A stretch of 64,000 nucleotides of DNA from Alteromonas oceanisediminis (GCF_018474025.1 NZ_JAHCTA010000001.1:496001-560000), one strand, 5' to 3'; shown: positions 52,490-61,867, numbered from the stretch's first letter. Translations and numbers: made by a program. The notes: generated by a model from the letters alone, not told the origin.

Positions 52490-54727
52490 CTAATGTTCTA
52501 TGCCGTGCGCTAGTAATTCAAACGCGTATTCTTCCGCGCTATCGCGTAATTTGCCGTAGCGACCTGAGTTAGCAAAGTGCCCTGCGCCCATATTCATGCG
52601 CATTACTAACAGGTTATTGTCGGTCTTGGTGGCTCGCATGCGCGCCGTCCATTTGGCGGGCTCCCAGTAGGTCACCCGTGGGTCGTTCAATCCTCCCGTT
52701 ACGAGCATAGGCGGATAGTCGCGCGCCGTGATTTGATCGTAGGGAGAATAAGACAAGATGTACTCAAATTCTGATTTATTCTCAATCGGATTGCCCCACT
52801 CCTGCCACTCAGGCGGCGTCAGCGGTAGGCTGGCATCCAGCATAGTGTTAAGCACATCAACAAACGGCACACCCAGATTCACAGAGCGCCAGTAGTCGGG
52901 TGCCTGAATGGTCATCGCTCCCATCATCATGCCGCCCGCACTGCGCCCTGAAATGGAGATATTGCCCTTGCCGGTGTAGCCTTGTTCAATCAAGTAATCA
53001 GCGACATCAATAAAATCAGTAAAGGCATTTTTGCGCTTGTCCATTTTGCCATCCAGATACCACTGATACCCCATCTCATCACCGCCACGCACGTGTGCAA
53101 TCGCAAATGCAAAACCGCGATCCAGCAGGCTTAGCCTTTCAGTTTTGAAGGTTGGCGATAACCCGCTACCGTATGCACCGTATGCATAAAGTGACAACGG
53201 CGATTTGCCGTTTTTCTCAAAATCTTTGTGATACACAATTGAAATAGGCACCTGAACGCCATCGCGCGCTGGCGCCATAAGCCGTTCAGTACGGTAGTTG
53301 GATTTGTCGTAGCCCGAAGGGATATGTTGCTTCTTGCGCTCGACAAGTTCGGTAGTCTCTAGCGAAAAGTCGTAAATCGTCTCGGGCGTAATCATCGACT
53401 CGTAGTACAAGCGCACGTGTTGTTGGTCAAACTCGGGATTGTGATCAATCTCAGCCGTGTACACCGACTCACTAAACTCGACTTGTTGACGTAAGGTGCC
53501 ATCATGCTCCATCAATTGGATACGATCCTGCCCGTTCTCGCGCAGCGACAGCACAATGAAGTCGCTGAAGGTTTGCATACCCATTAAGTAGTGGCTGTCA
53601 CGGCCTTCAACCAGAGTTTGCCATTGTGACTTATCACCGACTGGCGTTTCAGCATCATTAAGTGTTGCGCGCGCCAGTCGGAAATTAACGTGGCTGTCGT
53701 TCGTGAGTAAGTACAGGCTATCCCCGGCGGTATCAACAGACGCCATGACATTATCCGCTTTGCTGACCACCACAATAGGCTCTGCGCCAAGATCGTAGGC
53801 GGGCAATAGCTCAACGTCATTGTTTTGATGGCGACCGGAGGTTTTAATTAACCATTGACCGTCTGATGAATGAGATGCGCCCAGAAAATACGCGTTGTCG
53901 TCTTCTTTAAATAACACAGTGTCTGCAGCTTCTCCCGCTTCTGGGGCGATGCGACGCAGATTGACAGACTCAACGTGCCAGCGTTCGCTGTTCAGTTGGC
54001 TGTAGATCACGCCCTTACCATCTTTGGAGAAGGCGACTGATTGCCCCGCGTTGCTAATATCCAATGGCAACACGGTGTCAGTTTCTATCTCTTTAACTAT
54101 AATAGTGTGGCGCTCAGAACCATCTGTATCCAGTGCGTAAGCGACCAGCCGATTGTCAGGTGAAATATCATAGCTGCGCAAACGGAAATAGTCATAGCCC
54201 TCTGACAACGCCTGCTCATCTAAAAATACGCTCTCCTCGCCGGTTTCAAGGTTTTTGCGAATACGTGTTACATATTCATTGCCTGCTCGATATTTCCAGC
54301 GATACTCGTAACCGTTTTTCACGAAGGGAACCGAAGTTTCCGTTTCATCTAAACGACCTTTAAATTCTTCAAATAATGTATCAACCAGTTCTGAATGAGG
54401 CGCTAGAAAGGCGTTGAAGTAGTCATTCTCAGCATGTAAATAATCCAGCACTTCTTTATCGTCGGTGTCAGGGTAGCTTTCATCCCGCAGCCATTGGTAA
54501 GGGTCTTCAATCGATTGGCCATGATAGTTTACCTGTGCTGGCCGCGCTGGCACACTGGGCGCGGGGATATCCAGCGCTTTAAGTCGAGGAAATTGATTCA
54601 CTGAGTTAGTACCTGAAGGTGATTGATCAGAGGATGAGTCAGCCGGTGACTGTGCTGGAGAACACGCAGTCAGCACGGTGCCGAGAAGTACAACCGCACC
54701 GGCGGCAGAAAGTCGAAGCATCGTCAT
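52490..54727 (-). CDS. S9 family (oligopeptidase B-like) lipoprotein peptidase
   Basis: 745 residues. A lipobox (LGTVLTAC, cysteine about residue 22) and a Ser/Asp/Gln-rich linker indicate membrane attachment. A beta-propeller (about 100-430) precedes the alpha/beta-hydrolase domain. The nucleophile is in SGRSAGGMMMG (about residue 600), the Asp in GGLNDPRVTYWEP, and the His in GAGHFANSGR. Oligopeptidase B enzymes cut short peptides after basic residues; specificity here is not confirmed. It lies next to the DUF885 gene and upstream in the same transcript direction. Confidence 0.93.
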   Translation of the reverse strand: MTMLRLSAAGAVVLLGTVLTACSPAQSPADSSSDQSPSGTNSVNQFPRLKALDIPAPSVPARPAQVNYHGQSIEDPYQWLRDESYPDTDDKEVLDYLHAENDYFNAFLAPHSELVDTLFEEFKGRLDETETSVPFVKNGYEYRWKYRAGNEYVTRIRKNLETGEESVFLDEQALSEGYDYFRLRSYDISPDNRLVAYALDTDGSERHTIIVKEIETDTVLPLDISNAGQSVAFSKDGKGVIYSQLNSERWHVESVNLRRIAPEAGEAADTVLFKEDDNAYFLGASHSSDGQWLIKTSGRHQNNDVELLPAYDLGAEPIVVVSKADNVMASVDTAGDSLYLLTNDSHVNFRLARATLNDAETPVGDKSQWQTLVEGRDSHYLMGMQTFSDFIVLSLRENGQDRIQLMEHDGTLRQQVEFSESVYTAEIDHNPEFDQQHVRLYYESMITPETIYDFSLETTELVERKKQHIPSGYDKSNYRTERLMAPARDGVQVPISIVYHKDFEKNGKSPLSLYAYGAYGSGLSPTFKTERLSLLDRGFAFAIAHVRGGDEMGYQWYLDGKMDKRKNAFTDFIDVADYLIEQGYTGKGNISISGRSAGGMMMGAMTIQAPDYWRSVNLGVPFVDVLNTMLDASLPLTPPEWQEWGNPIENKSEFEYILSYSPYDQITARDYPPMLVTGGLNDPRVTYWEPAKWTARMRATKTDNNLLVMRMNMGAGHFANSGRYGKLRDSAEEYAFELLAHGIEH

Positions 54728-54768
54728 AACGAATAAGCCCTGAGATTAAGTCTGCCACGAATATACAT

Positions 54769-54796
54769 AAAAAAACGCCGCAGATGCGACGTTTTT
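54769..54796 (-). terminator. Intrinsic terminator of the TonB operon
   Basis: AAAAACGCCGCA at 54771-54782 pairs with TGCGACGTTTTT at 54785-54796 with one mismatch. On the minus strand it follows the TPR gene stop by 24 bases and ends in a T run. Confidence 0.85.
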
Positions 54797-54820
54797 ATGC
54801 TTGATTGCCAAATTAATCAG

Positions 54821-56149
54821 TTAAGACGACAACTCTGCCTGAATGGCATCGTAAGACTGTTTCTCGCCTTGCACGTATTTGCGCCATTGCTGCGCCATAC
54901 CGCGGCTACTACTGTCTTTTTCAGCCTCTGCTAATTCATTCAATGCATCAACAAACTGGCGCTTGTTGTAATACGCCATCCCCAGCACTAAGTGCGCTGT
55001 GCCTTTGTTGGACAAATCCCCTTTTTCCAACGCCTTTTGCGTGGCGGCAATGGCTTTATCCCACTGTTCAAGGTTCAGGTAAATCTGACCAAGCTGCGCA
55101 TCTAAATCACCATCATCCGACAAATCAGCAGCGGCCTGCATGACCGGCACGGCCTTTTCGTTTTCTTTCGCTTGCGTCCAGCATTGCGATAAAAACTTCA
55201 GATTGCGTAGATTACGTTCCAATGTGCCATCTGCCAGCGCCTGTTCCATCAATCGAGCGCACTTGTACGGCGCCTGATGAAAATAATACAGTTGCGCAAG
55301 ATTGAAGGTGTCTGATGCAGACTTCACATAGCCTTGCTGATACGCCGCTTCCATAATCGCATACTGCTCCTCCTCACGCTCAAGCTCACCATACATACCA
55401 GCTAGCTGGATCCAGTACTTTGGATCTTCATAGAGCTTCAATAACTTAATCAAAACATCTTTGACTTTTTCAGGCTGTTTCAGCTCATAAAACACAGCGC
55501 GCTGCAAAATCAACCAGCCCTCATCTGGCAGCATGCCGTCCGCCTCATGGCCTTCAATCGCTGCAGTGATGAACTTTTCGGCTTCTTTGTACTGCTTATT
55601 CTGATAATAAGCCTGCGCCTTGATCACCAGATTCTTTGGCGGAATGGGACCGGTCTGCAAAGATTCCCAACGCTCAAGCGCCTCGATACTTTTAGCGTAG
55701 TTACCGCGCATAAGGTGCAATTGGGCGAGGCTGAATAGCGTTGTCTGCTCGAACGTTTCTGGTATCGGCTGTTGTTGAACCACTTTTTCAAACGATTCAA
55801 TGGCTTCGTCATAGTCTTCGGCGTTGTAATAGATAAACCCATAGAAGTTGTACAACATAGCAAGCTCATAACTGTTCATTGAGCTGCTTTTATCTTCCAC
55901 TTCTTTGAGGATCGCGATAGCTTCTTGCGTGTTGCCGGCGTCACCCGCCGTTTGAGCCCGCGATAGCTGATCATAAACCCTTGCGCGCAAGGCTGGCGTT
56001 TTACGCGTTTGTTTTTCGCTGGCCTTTTGCTCTTGCGCTGAGACCTGAGAAACAGGCGCGGCGCTGAGTATCACAACACTCAACACACTCAATGCGAAAC
56101 CGCTCACAACCGAACGCCACGTGGGATAATTCATCGTCATGTGTATCAC
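54821..56149 (-). CDS. TPR-repeat protein of the TonB operon
   Basis: 442 residues from a GTG at 56149 that overlaps the tonB stop (GTGA); ATGs at 56140 and 56134 are alternatives. A signal peptide (FALSVLSVVILSAAPVSQVSA) precedes about ten TPR units (for example SYELAMLYNFYGFIYYNAED, TAHLVLGMAYYNKRQFVDAL), so it is a periplasmic scaffold. In related operons the last gene is a TPR protein that assists the TonB2-type system; the detailed role is unknown. Confidence 0.88.
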   Translation of the reverse strand: MIHMTMNYPTWRSVVSGFALSVLSVVILSAAPVSQVSAQEQKASEKQTRKTPALRARVYDQLSRAQTAGDAGNTQEAIAILKEVEDKSSSMNSYELAMLYNFYGFIYYNAEDYDEAIESFEKVVQQQPIPETFEQTTLFSLAQLHLMRGNYAKSIEALERWESLQTGPIPPKNLVIKAQAYYQNKQYKEAEKFITAAIEGHEADGMLPDEGWLILQRAVFYELKQPEKVKDVLIKLLKLYEDPKYWIQLAGMYGELEREEEQYAIMEAAYQQGYVKSASDTFNLAQLYYFHQAPYKCARLMEQALADGTLERNLRNLKFLSQCWTQAKENEKAVPVMQAAADLSDDGDLDAQLGQIYLNLEQWDKAIAATQKALEKGDLSNKGTAHLVLGMAYYNKRQFVDALNELAEAEKDSSSRGMAQQWRKYVQGEKQSYDAIQAELSS

Positions 56150-56754
56150 CCGTCAATCTTGAATGTTATACGGTTTTGAACACCGGCAACCTCGGTCGGT
56201 TCACCATTCACTACGCGCGGTTTGTATTTGAACTTTAACGCTGCGTCCATCGCTGCTTGTTCAAAAATACCCTGCGGATTGGCTTCAACCACCACGGGAT
56301 CGCGCACTGAACCTTGCTTGGTTACAGTGAACTCAACAATCACGAAGCCTTCAATACCTCGCTGCAATGCACGACGCGGATAAACGGCGGCGACTTTAAC
56401 GATCGGCAAATACTCACCGTCGCCAGACTCCAGCGCGAGGCCGCCATCGAGTGCAACATCTCCCCCCACATCGGCAGCAAAGTCTAAACCACTGCCTTCC
56501 CCATCAGGCGTTGGCGAGTCTAGCTGCGGCTGTTCCATTTGTGGCGGCGGCTCTTTGGGCGCAGGTGGCTTTTTGGGTTTGCGGTCTTTTTGCTGAACAT
56601 CCTCGTTCTGCTTCACGCGCACAAAATCCAAAACGCTGCCTTGCGGTGGCTCAGTGAGTGCACTACCACCCGCTTGGATCAACGACTGCATCAAAAAGAA
56701 CAGTCCCAAAGTGATCAGCGCTGATAGTACAATGGCAATGAGGAATCGAAGCAT
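56146..56754 (-). CDS. tonB: TonB family energy transducer
   Basis: 202 residues, short like TonB2-type proteins. An N-terminal membrane anchor (about 2-28) is followed by a Pro/Lys-rich spacer (PKKPPAPKEPPPQMEQP). The C-terminal domain (AAVYPRRALQRGIEGFVIVE to FKYKPRVVNGEPT) contacts TonB boxes of outer-membrane receptors. It converts inner-membrane proton-motive force into receptor opening with ExbB and ExbD. It lies three bases after exbD and overlaps the TPR gene. Confidence 0.93.
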   Translation of the reverse strand: MLRFLIAIVLSALITLGLFFLMQSLIQAGGSALTEPPQGSVLDFVRVKQNEDVQQKDRKPKKPPAPKEPPPQMEQPQLDSPTPDGEGSGLDFAADVGGDVALDGGLALESGDGEYLPIVKVAAVYPRRALQRGIEGFVIVEFTVTKQGSVRDPVVVEANPQGIFEQAAMDAALKFKYKPRVVNGEPTEVAGVQNRITFKIDG

Positions 56755-56757
56755 GAT

Positions 56758-57165
56758 TTACGGCTCTTGTGCAGCAATTGATACGTCGTAAACACCGGCC
56801 GCTCTGGCAGAGTCCATGACTTTAATTAACGTCTCTGTCGTGGCTTTTTTATCGGCTTGAATGACCACCGTACCCTGTGGGTTTTCCGCGTGTAAACGCT
56901 CAATATTGGCTTGAACGGCGCGCACATCAATTCGACGTTTGTTAATCCAAATTTCACCGGTATCACTGATGGCAACCAAAATGTTGGCGCGATCCTTTTT
57001 CACCGCGGTGGCGGCGTCTGGGCGGTTTACATCAATACCGGCCTCTTTCACAAACGACGCCGTAACGATGAAGAAAATCAACATAATGAAAACCACGTCC
57101 AGCATGGGCGTCATATCAATTGCGGCTTCTTCTTCGTCGACCAAATTTTGAAAGTGCTGCTTCAT
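56758..57165 (-). CDS. exbD: Biopolymer transport protein ExbD
   Basis: 135 residues. One membrane helix with the essential Asp in MTPMLDVVFIMLIFFIVTAS, then a periplasmic domain (ANILVAISDTGEIWINKRRID, VVIQADKKATTETLIKVMD). ExbD partners ExbB in the proton-driven motor that powers TonB. It is between exbB and tonB in the operon. Confidence 0.94.
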   Translation of the reverse strand: MKQHFQNLVDEEEAAIDMTPMLDVVFIMLIFFIVTASFVKEAGIDVNRPDAATAVKKDRANILVAISDTGEIWINKRRIDVRAVQANIERLHAENPQGTVVIQADKKATTETLIKVMDSARAAGVYDVSIAAQEP

Positions 57166-57227
57166 AATCTCTTTCCTCGTGCTCTAACGGTGTCTTCACC
57201 GCCAGAATCCTAATCTTAGGGTTATGA

Positions 57228-57746
57228 CTAACGCTTCACCGCTAACGCGTCTTCAATGTGCATCCGTTCAGACTTTACGGTGCGCGTCAGCCACGTCGCC
57301 GCAAAAACTCCGGACAGCGCGCCGACCATACCCGCCATGGTTGGGATGGTCGCTTTTGACACACCAGACGCCATTGAGCGAGCGTTACCCGACCCTGAAA
57401 TAGCCATAACATCAAATACTTCAATCATACCGGTTACCGTGCCCATCAATCCGAGGAGTGGACACAACGCCACCAGCGCCTGAATGATGGGAATGCTGCC
57501 GTTTAACTTGATACTCAACGTAGAAATCGTTTTTTGACGAATTTGCTCTGCAAACCACGACGATTTATCGTCTCGCGCTTTCCAGGCATTGATAGCCTGA
57601 CGTTTTGCTTCTTTGTGGCCAAAGAACAAATACAGCGCACGTTCGAGTATCAGTAGCCACATCACGAATATCAGCAAACCGATGACCAAGAGAACTTGGC
57701 CACCTGTTTCTGTAAAATCGCGAATTGCTTCAAATATCTCGATCAT
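57228..57746 (-). CDS. exbB: MotA/TolQ/ExbB proton channel family protein (ExbB)
   Basis: 172 residues with three membrane helices. The core CPLLGLMGTVTGMIEVFDVM and GVSKATIPTMAGMVGALSGVFAATW are standard for ExbB/TolQ. It forms the pentameric channel around ExbD. It starts three bases after the larger ExbB-like gene. Shorter than E. coli ExbB, as in Vibrio exbB2. Confidence 0.93.
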   Translation of the reverse strand: MIEIFEAIRDFTETGGQVLLVIGLLIFVMWLLILERALYLFFGHKEAKRQAINAWKARDDKSSWFAEQIRQKTISTLSIKLNGSIPIIQALVALCPLLGLMGTVTGMIEVFDVMAISGSGNARSMASGVSKATIPTMAGMVGALSGVFAATWLTRTVKSERMHIEDALAVKR

Positions 57747-57749
57747 CAG

Positions 57750-59111
57750 TTAGCTCCGCTCTGCGCGCTCCGCGATAACACCCGAAGCTTGCTCCTGCAA
57801 GATGTACACAATGTTCTTGCTACGCGTATTCAACATGGCGTAGAGCAACGTGGTTGGAATTGCCACAACCAAGCCCAACACGGTGGTAACCAATGCCGTT
57901 GAAATACCACCGGCCATCAGTTTGGGATCGCCCGTACCGAACAAGGTAATCGCTTGGAATGTATTAATCATACCGGTTACCGTACCCAATAGACCCATCA
58001 ATGGCGCGACCACTGAAATTATCTTAATGATGGTAAGGTTGCGCCCCAATTTAGGCACTTCACCCAAAATAGCTTCGGTGAGATGCAGTTCGAGCGCTTC
58101 GGTATCTGCTTCTGGATACTTGTCTTTGACCTGCATTACGCGGCCAAGAGGGTTGTCATCTTTGAACGTGTCAGACTTAAGCTGGCGATTTACCTTCGAT
58201 TTTATCAACGTCAGCGTAATCAAGCGTTCAAGCGACAATAGCAGACCAATCGCACCCACAATCAGGATGATGTAACCGACCAAACCACCTTGCTCAACAC
58301 GCTCTTTAAGATTCGGTGCCTGAACCAACAAGCCCAGAATAGAGCCCCCGGTAGGATCCACACCAAACTGAACAATTTCACCGTTAGAGGCTTGCAACTC
58401 AGCCGCACTGTCGTTGTAACGGTCAGCCGGTTGACGCACTAGCTCAGACACTGTTCCGGTCGCGTTGTTGTAATCCAGGTACATGCCGTCAGCGACTAAC
58501 GCAAATGGGCCGACGCGAACCACTTCTTTATTGACCTTCTGACCACCCGCTTCAACCACATCGGTGGTGAATGAAGTGACCTTGCCTGACTCGGTCATTT
58601 CACGCTGAATTTCGAACCACACACGCTCAATTTCTTCAATGGAAGCCAACTTAGAGCTTGACCCCATCGACTGAGCCATTTCATCAAGAAATTCCGAGCG
58701 ACCCGGTATTTGCGCAGAAATCACTGAGTTATAGAATTTGTTTTTGGTATCGCCAGCCACTTGTTGTAACACACCAAACAATTCTTTAAGAGAACCTAGG
58801 CGGTTGTTCAACGTTTCATTCAGATTGGCAAGCTTAACTTCGTTTTCTTCGAACGTGGTTTCTAAACGCTCTGAAGTTTGCAGTGTTTGATCACGCAGTT
58901 GCTCTGTGTTGCGCAACATTTGATCTTGCTCAGCACGCTTCTGTATGAACTCCTGCTCACGCTGGGTATTCTGCTGCGCTTGTGCAAACTTGCCTTCTTC
59001 AAGCTGTTTAAGCAATGCATCCAAATCAAGGGCACGATCTTGTGCCGCTACGTGACCAGCAAAAACGCAAGCCGTTAGCGCGACAATTGCCTGTTTAAAT
59101 ACTGTTTTCAT
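57750..59111 (-). CDS. TtpC-like MotA/TolQ/ExbB protein with periplasmic extension
   Basis: 453 residues from ATG 59111 (GGGGTGATATCC upstream); a GTG at 59120 is rejected. A signal peptide (ALTACVFAGHVAAQ) is followed by a coiled-coil periplasmic region (about 30-130) and a further domain. The C-terminal third is a three-helix ExbB domain (PLMGLLGTVTGMINTFQAIT, GGISTALVTTVLGLVVAIPT). This matches TtpC of the Vibrio TonB2 system, which is needed in addition to ExbB2 for iron uptake. Gene order DUF3450-ttpC-exbB-exbD-tonB-TPR agrees. Confidence 0.9.
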   Translation of the reverse strand: MKTVFKQAIVALTACVFAGHVAAQDRALDLDALLKQLEEGKFAQAQQNTQREQEFIQKRAEQDQMLRNTEQLRDQTLQTSERLETTFEENEVKLANLNETLNNRLGSLKELFGVLQQVAGDTKNKFYNSVISAQIPGRSEFLDEMAQSMGSSSKLASIEEIERVWFEIQREMTESGKVTSFTTDVVEAGGQKVNKEVVRVGPFALVADGMYLDYNNATGTVSELVRQPADRYNDSAAELQASNGEIVQFGVDPTGGSILGLLVQAPNLKERVEQGGLVGYIILIVGAIGLLLSLERLITLTLIKSKVNRQLKSDTFKDDNPLGRVMQVKDKYPEADTEALELHLTEAILGEVPKLGRNLTIIKIISVVAPLMGLLGTVTGMINTFQAITLFGTGDPKLMAGGISTALVTTVLGLVVAIPTTLLYAMLNTRSKNIVYILQEQASGVIAERAERS

Positions 59112-59123
59112 GGATATCACCCC

Positions 59124-59888
59124 TTAGTCCGTCTTCGCCACAGGCAGCATTAATAAGTCTGGCGCAAGTTGTTTCTTCGCCATGCGTAGACCTTTGGTGA
59201 CCTGAGTACGATAGCTAGACGGTAATTCTTCCCACTGGCGCGTTTGTTTGTTCCAAACACCTTGGCGACTGGCATCACGTGTTTGATAAATCAGTGCGGT
59301 GCGACCTAAGCGTAAGAACTCTACATCTCGCTCTTCTCCGTCAATCGAATGGATACCGCTGTACGCTTCTAAGGTACGGCCATAGTCCATCTCAACCTGA
59401 AAGGCTTCCATCACCCGACGAAATTTTTCTGAAGGCGCTACGTCGGCGCGATCCATCATGTTCTTCAAGTCGACAATACGGTTAGCGCGTTCTTCGGGCA
59501 GGAAGGGCATATCCAATGCAACAAACTGCTCAAGACCTTCGATCATGCGCAACATCAATGGTGTAATTTGGCGCTCGATCACGCTCACTTCATCAATTGA
59601 ATCATTCAAATCAGCCATTTCCTGTTCCTGATTGGCAATTTGACGACGCAGTTGCTGGTTATATACCTCTAACCCTTCGATTTCTTTGTTCAGCGTTTTA
59701 AACTGAGCCAGTTTATCGTCGATTTGGTTAGTAATATTATTGATTCTCTGCTGAGAGTTAGCAGCAGACTCATTTGTCTCCTGCGCGATCTTAACGACAG
59801 GTTTAAGATCCTCTTCTTGAGCGGTAGCTGTGTGCATTGCCATAACACTGGCAAGCAGTGCAAAGGGCAGCGATTTCTTTAAGGTCAT
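59124..59888 (-). CDS. DUF3450 protein of the TonB operon
   Basis: 254 residues from ATG 59888, which begins a signal peptide (LPFALLASVMAMHTATAQ); the frame extends to 59936 over the terminator-like hairpin and is rejected. A long coiled coil (about 30-110, with QQRINNITNQIDDKLAQF) precedes the DUF3450 domain (MLRMIEGLEQFVALDMPFLP, ERANRIVDLKNMMDRADVA, FRRVMEAFQVEMDYGRTLE). Function is unknown; it is found only at the head of TtpC-type TonB operons. It lies 12 bases before the TtpC-like gene. Confidence 0.92.
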   Translation of the reverse strand: MTLKKSLPFALLASVMAMHTATAQEEDLKPVVKIAQETNESAANSQQRINNITNQIDDKLAQFKTLNKEIEGLEVYNQQLRRQIANQEQEMADLNDSIDEVSVIERQITPLMLRMIEGLEQFVALDMPFLPEERANRIVDLKNMMDRADVAPSEKFRRVMEAFQVEMDYGRTLEAYSGIHSIDGEERDVEFLRLGRTALIYQTRDASRQGVWNKQTRQWEELPSSYRTQVTKGLRMAKKQLAPDLLMLPVAKTD

Positions 59889-59907
59889 ACTCACCAATCC
59901 TAGATAC

Positions 59908-59945
59908 AAAAAAGCCGGCACAACCCGACCATTCAAACTGCCGGC
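59908..59945 (-). promoter_or_regulatory. Attenuator-like hairpin in the TonB operon leader
   Basis: On the minus strand TGCCGG C-arm (59945-59939) and GCCGGC A-arm (59920-59914) form a 7-bp stem with an 18-base loop, followed by six T (59913-59908), only 20 bases before the DUF3450 start. It could end transcription of the upstream gene, but its position inside the operon leader suggests attenuation. A possible -35/-10 (TTCAAG, TAATAA) lies upstream. Confidence 0.5.
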
Positions 59946-60037
59946 AAGTATGAAGATTGTCTGTGACAGTTTTATTACATTTTGGGGTTTATCTTGAAGC
60001 TCAGTTGTCCTGAGTATTTATCAGCGGCGGGCAATCG

Positions 60038-60442
60038 CTAGGGTCTGTTGGTCTTTGCTGTGTTGAGGAATTCAATCGTATTTTGGAGGTGCTCAAAGAA
60101 AGACATCATTTTTGAACCTCCGTGGATGGGCAAGACTAGCAGGAGAATCAATACACAGAAAAGAAGTATAAGCAGCCTCATCTTCAATCTTTGAAATACC
60201 GTTAGGTTTTTGATTTGAACTAAGAGCAGATAGAAAACCGCTGTCCACCCCAAAATAAACAGCGCGTAGATAACCATTCCAAGCAAGGATTTTGACGAGA
60301 GTGACACTAGGTGTGCAAAACACGTCAGCGGCGTACAAAAGTGAGCGCCTAAAATAGGCACAATCACAACAATTGGAGTGACTAAATAAATGAGCGTAAT
60401 AATCACTCTATTCATTGCAATCAGAAGATTTGGTTTATGCAT
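60038..60442 (-). CDS. Small membrane protein of unknown function
   Basis: 134 residues with three hydrophobic helices (about 12-31, 50-73, 87-104). The C-terminal residues NTAKTNRP and the stop are encoded by a copy of the MITE-like terminal repeat (60040-60060), so the gene end may have been reshaped by that element. Family unknown. It lies upstream of the TonB operon on the same strand, but transcription is separated by a hairpin. Confidence 0.6.
   Translation of the reverse strand: MHKPNLLIAMNRVIITLIYLVTPIVVIVPILGAHFCTPLTCFAHLVSLSSKSLLGMVIYALFILGWTAVFYLLLVQIKNLTVFQRLKMRLLILLFCVLILLLVLPIHGGSKMMSFFEHLQNTIEFLNTAKTNRP
60040..60060. repeat. Solitary copy of the MITE-like terminal repeat
   Basis: This 21-bp site matches the right terminal repeat of the element at 3302-3564 (reverse complement) at 20 of 21 bases. 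The match ends after CTTTGCTG, and no opposite copy was found nearby. It forms the last codons of the small membrane-protein gene. Confidence 0.6.
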
Positions 60443-60548
60443 TGGTATTTGTCTATTCTCGACTCAGAAAAGAATTATTTACCATGAACGATAGACCAAA
60501 TTAGCGACACGCTTCAACCAATTGAACGCATACCCTTGGGTCGTATAG

Positions 60549-60911
60549 TTACTCCGTCCGATGCAGTCTGCTTAGCATATCTCTGTTTGCGTTTTTAACC
60601 CCGTCCATCAGCCCGGATAAAAATGCCAGAGACACTTTACTGTATGATGCAGGCAAGGACTCGATTCGTTCATCTAAGACAGCGAGTATTGAGTTAACGC
60701 CCCCGCACACGTCTTCATCGCTGACCTGCTGACATTCTAGTTGCAGCCGCATGGCCAGCGTAATGATATCGGACACACTCTTTTCAGCCAGTCGATCAGC
60801 CACTATACCGATATTCGCTGGCTTGAGGCTCTGTTGGTTGCTTGTTTGCGTGGCGTTCGCGGAAAAACAAAGGGTAATCAACACACCCACTACTAGTCTT
60901 AATTTCATCAC
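60549..60911 (-). CDS. Small exported protein of unknown function
   Basis: 120 residues with a signal peptide (MKLRLVVGVLITLCFSANA). The mature part is helical with two cysteines (LECQQVSDEDVCGGV) that may form a disulfide. LAFLSGLMDGVKNANRDML is near the C-terminus. No family is assigned. A ribosome-site-like GAGATATTTGTG precedes it. It is upstream of the preceding membrane-protein gene by 106 bases. Confidence 0.6.
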   Translation of the reverse strand: MMKLRLVVGVLITLCFSANATQTSNQQSLKPANIGIVADRLAEKSVSDIITLAMRLQLECQQVSDEDVCGGVNSILAVLDERIESLPASYSKVSLAFLSGLMDGVKNANRDMLSRLHRTE

Positions 60912-61206
60912 AAATATCTCACAAAATTCTAAATTCGACCGAATTGGTGTTCAGGTCATTTCGCATTCGGTCTGTTGTCAGCAATGGCAACTGCTGACAA
61001 TAACACCACAAAACTCAGCAAATTGTACACAGTAGCTTGCATTAATTACGTAGACCTTGTTGCTAACCTCAAGAATAAGACTGCTAAATCAATTGGTTAC
61101 CATCTGGCATGCATTAAGCTTGGTGTCATGTCATTAACTGAGTTAATCGATGTAAACAATTTAATCACCTATGTTAAATATTGGTTTTTATACCTAAGGA
61201 TACATT

Positions 61207-61842
61207 ATGAAACGTAATATAATGGCTTTAACGGTAATGGCAGCGCTAAGTTCTACGGCGATGGCAAACGAAAATACATGGCAAGGCGAAACAAAGGATG
61301 CTTGGATTGACGGAAAAGCTGAGGCTTCTTTGTTATTCAATACTGAATTAAATTCGTTCAAAATTGAAACTGATGTTGATAACGGAAACGTGACGCTTCG
61401 TGGCAATGTCGAAAGCGAAATGGATAAACAGCTTGCCGAAGAGGTAGTTAGTGATATTGATGGTGTTATGAGTGTCAACAACATGCTCGTCGTTCAGCGC
61501 GACGGTATGGATGACACGGACGACATGAATCGTCAAACAGGTTCAGCGATGACCAGTACAGCGATGAACACTGAACGCGACACCGAAATGACCCGCATGG
61601 ACGATGCTGATATGGGCATGGCGACTGCCGACACGCGCATTAGCGAGTCAATAAAGACGCGACTCATGCGTGAATCTGACTTCACCGCTAAAACAATAGA
61701 TATCGATGTCGATAATCGAGTGGTCACGCTGAAAGGTAAGGTTAAATCAGAATCGGAGCGTGAGATAGCGTTAGCGATTGCTGAAGATACTGACAATGTT
61801 GATTCCGTGAAGGACGAACTCACGGTCGTTAATAAGTATTAG
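61207..61842 (+). CDS. Periplasmic protein with two BON domains (OsmY-like)
   Basis: 211 residues with a signal peptide (MKRNIMALTVMAALSSTAMA). BON 1 is about residues 32-98 (VDNGNVTLRGNVESEMDKQL), BON 2 about 146-211 (DVDNRVVTLKGKVKSESERE). They are joined by a linker very rich in Met, Asp and Thr (about 98-143). OsmY-type proteins act in the periplasm under osmotic or envelope stress. AAGGATACATT precedes the start. The 295-bp region upstream (60912-61206) shows only AT-rich sequence. A shared terminator follows. Confidence 0.9.
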   Translation: MKRNIMALTVMAALSSTAMANENTWQGETKDAWIDGKAEASLLFNTELNSFKIETDVDNGNVTLRGNVESEMDKQLAEEVVSDIDGVMSVNNMLVVQRDGMDDTDDMNRQTGSAMTSTAMNTERDTEMTRMDDADMGMATADTRISESIKTRLMRESDFTAKTIDIDVDNRVVTLKGKVKSESEREIALAIAEDTDNVDSVKDELTVVNKY

Positions 61843-61867
61843 TTGCATGACTAGATTGCTAAGTATT

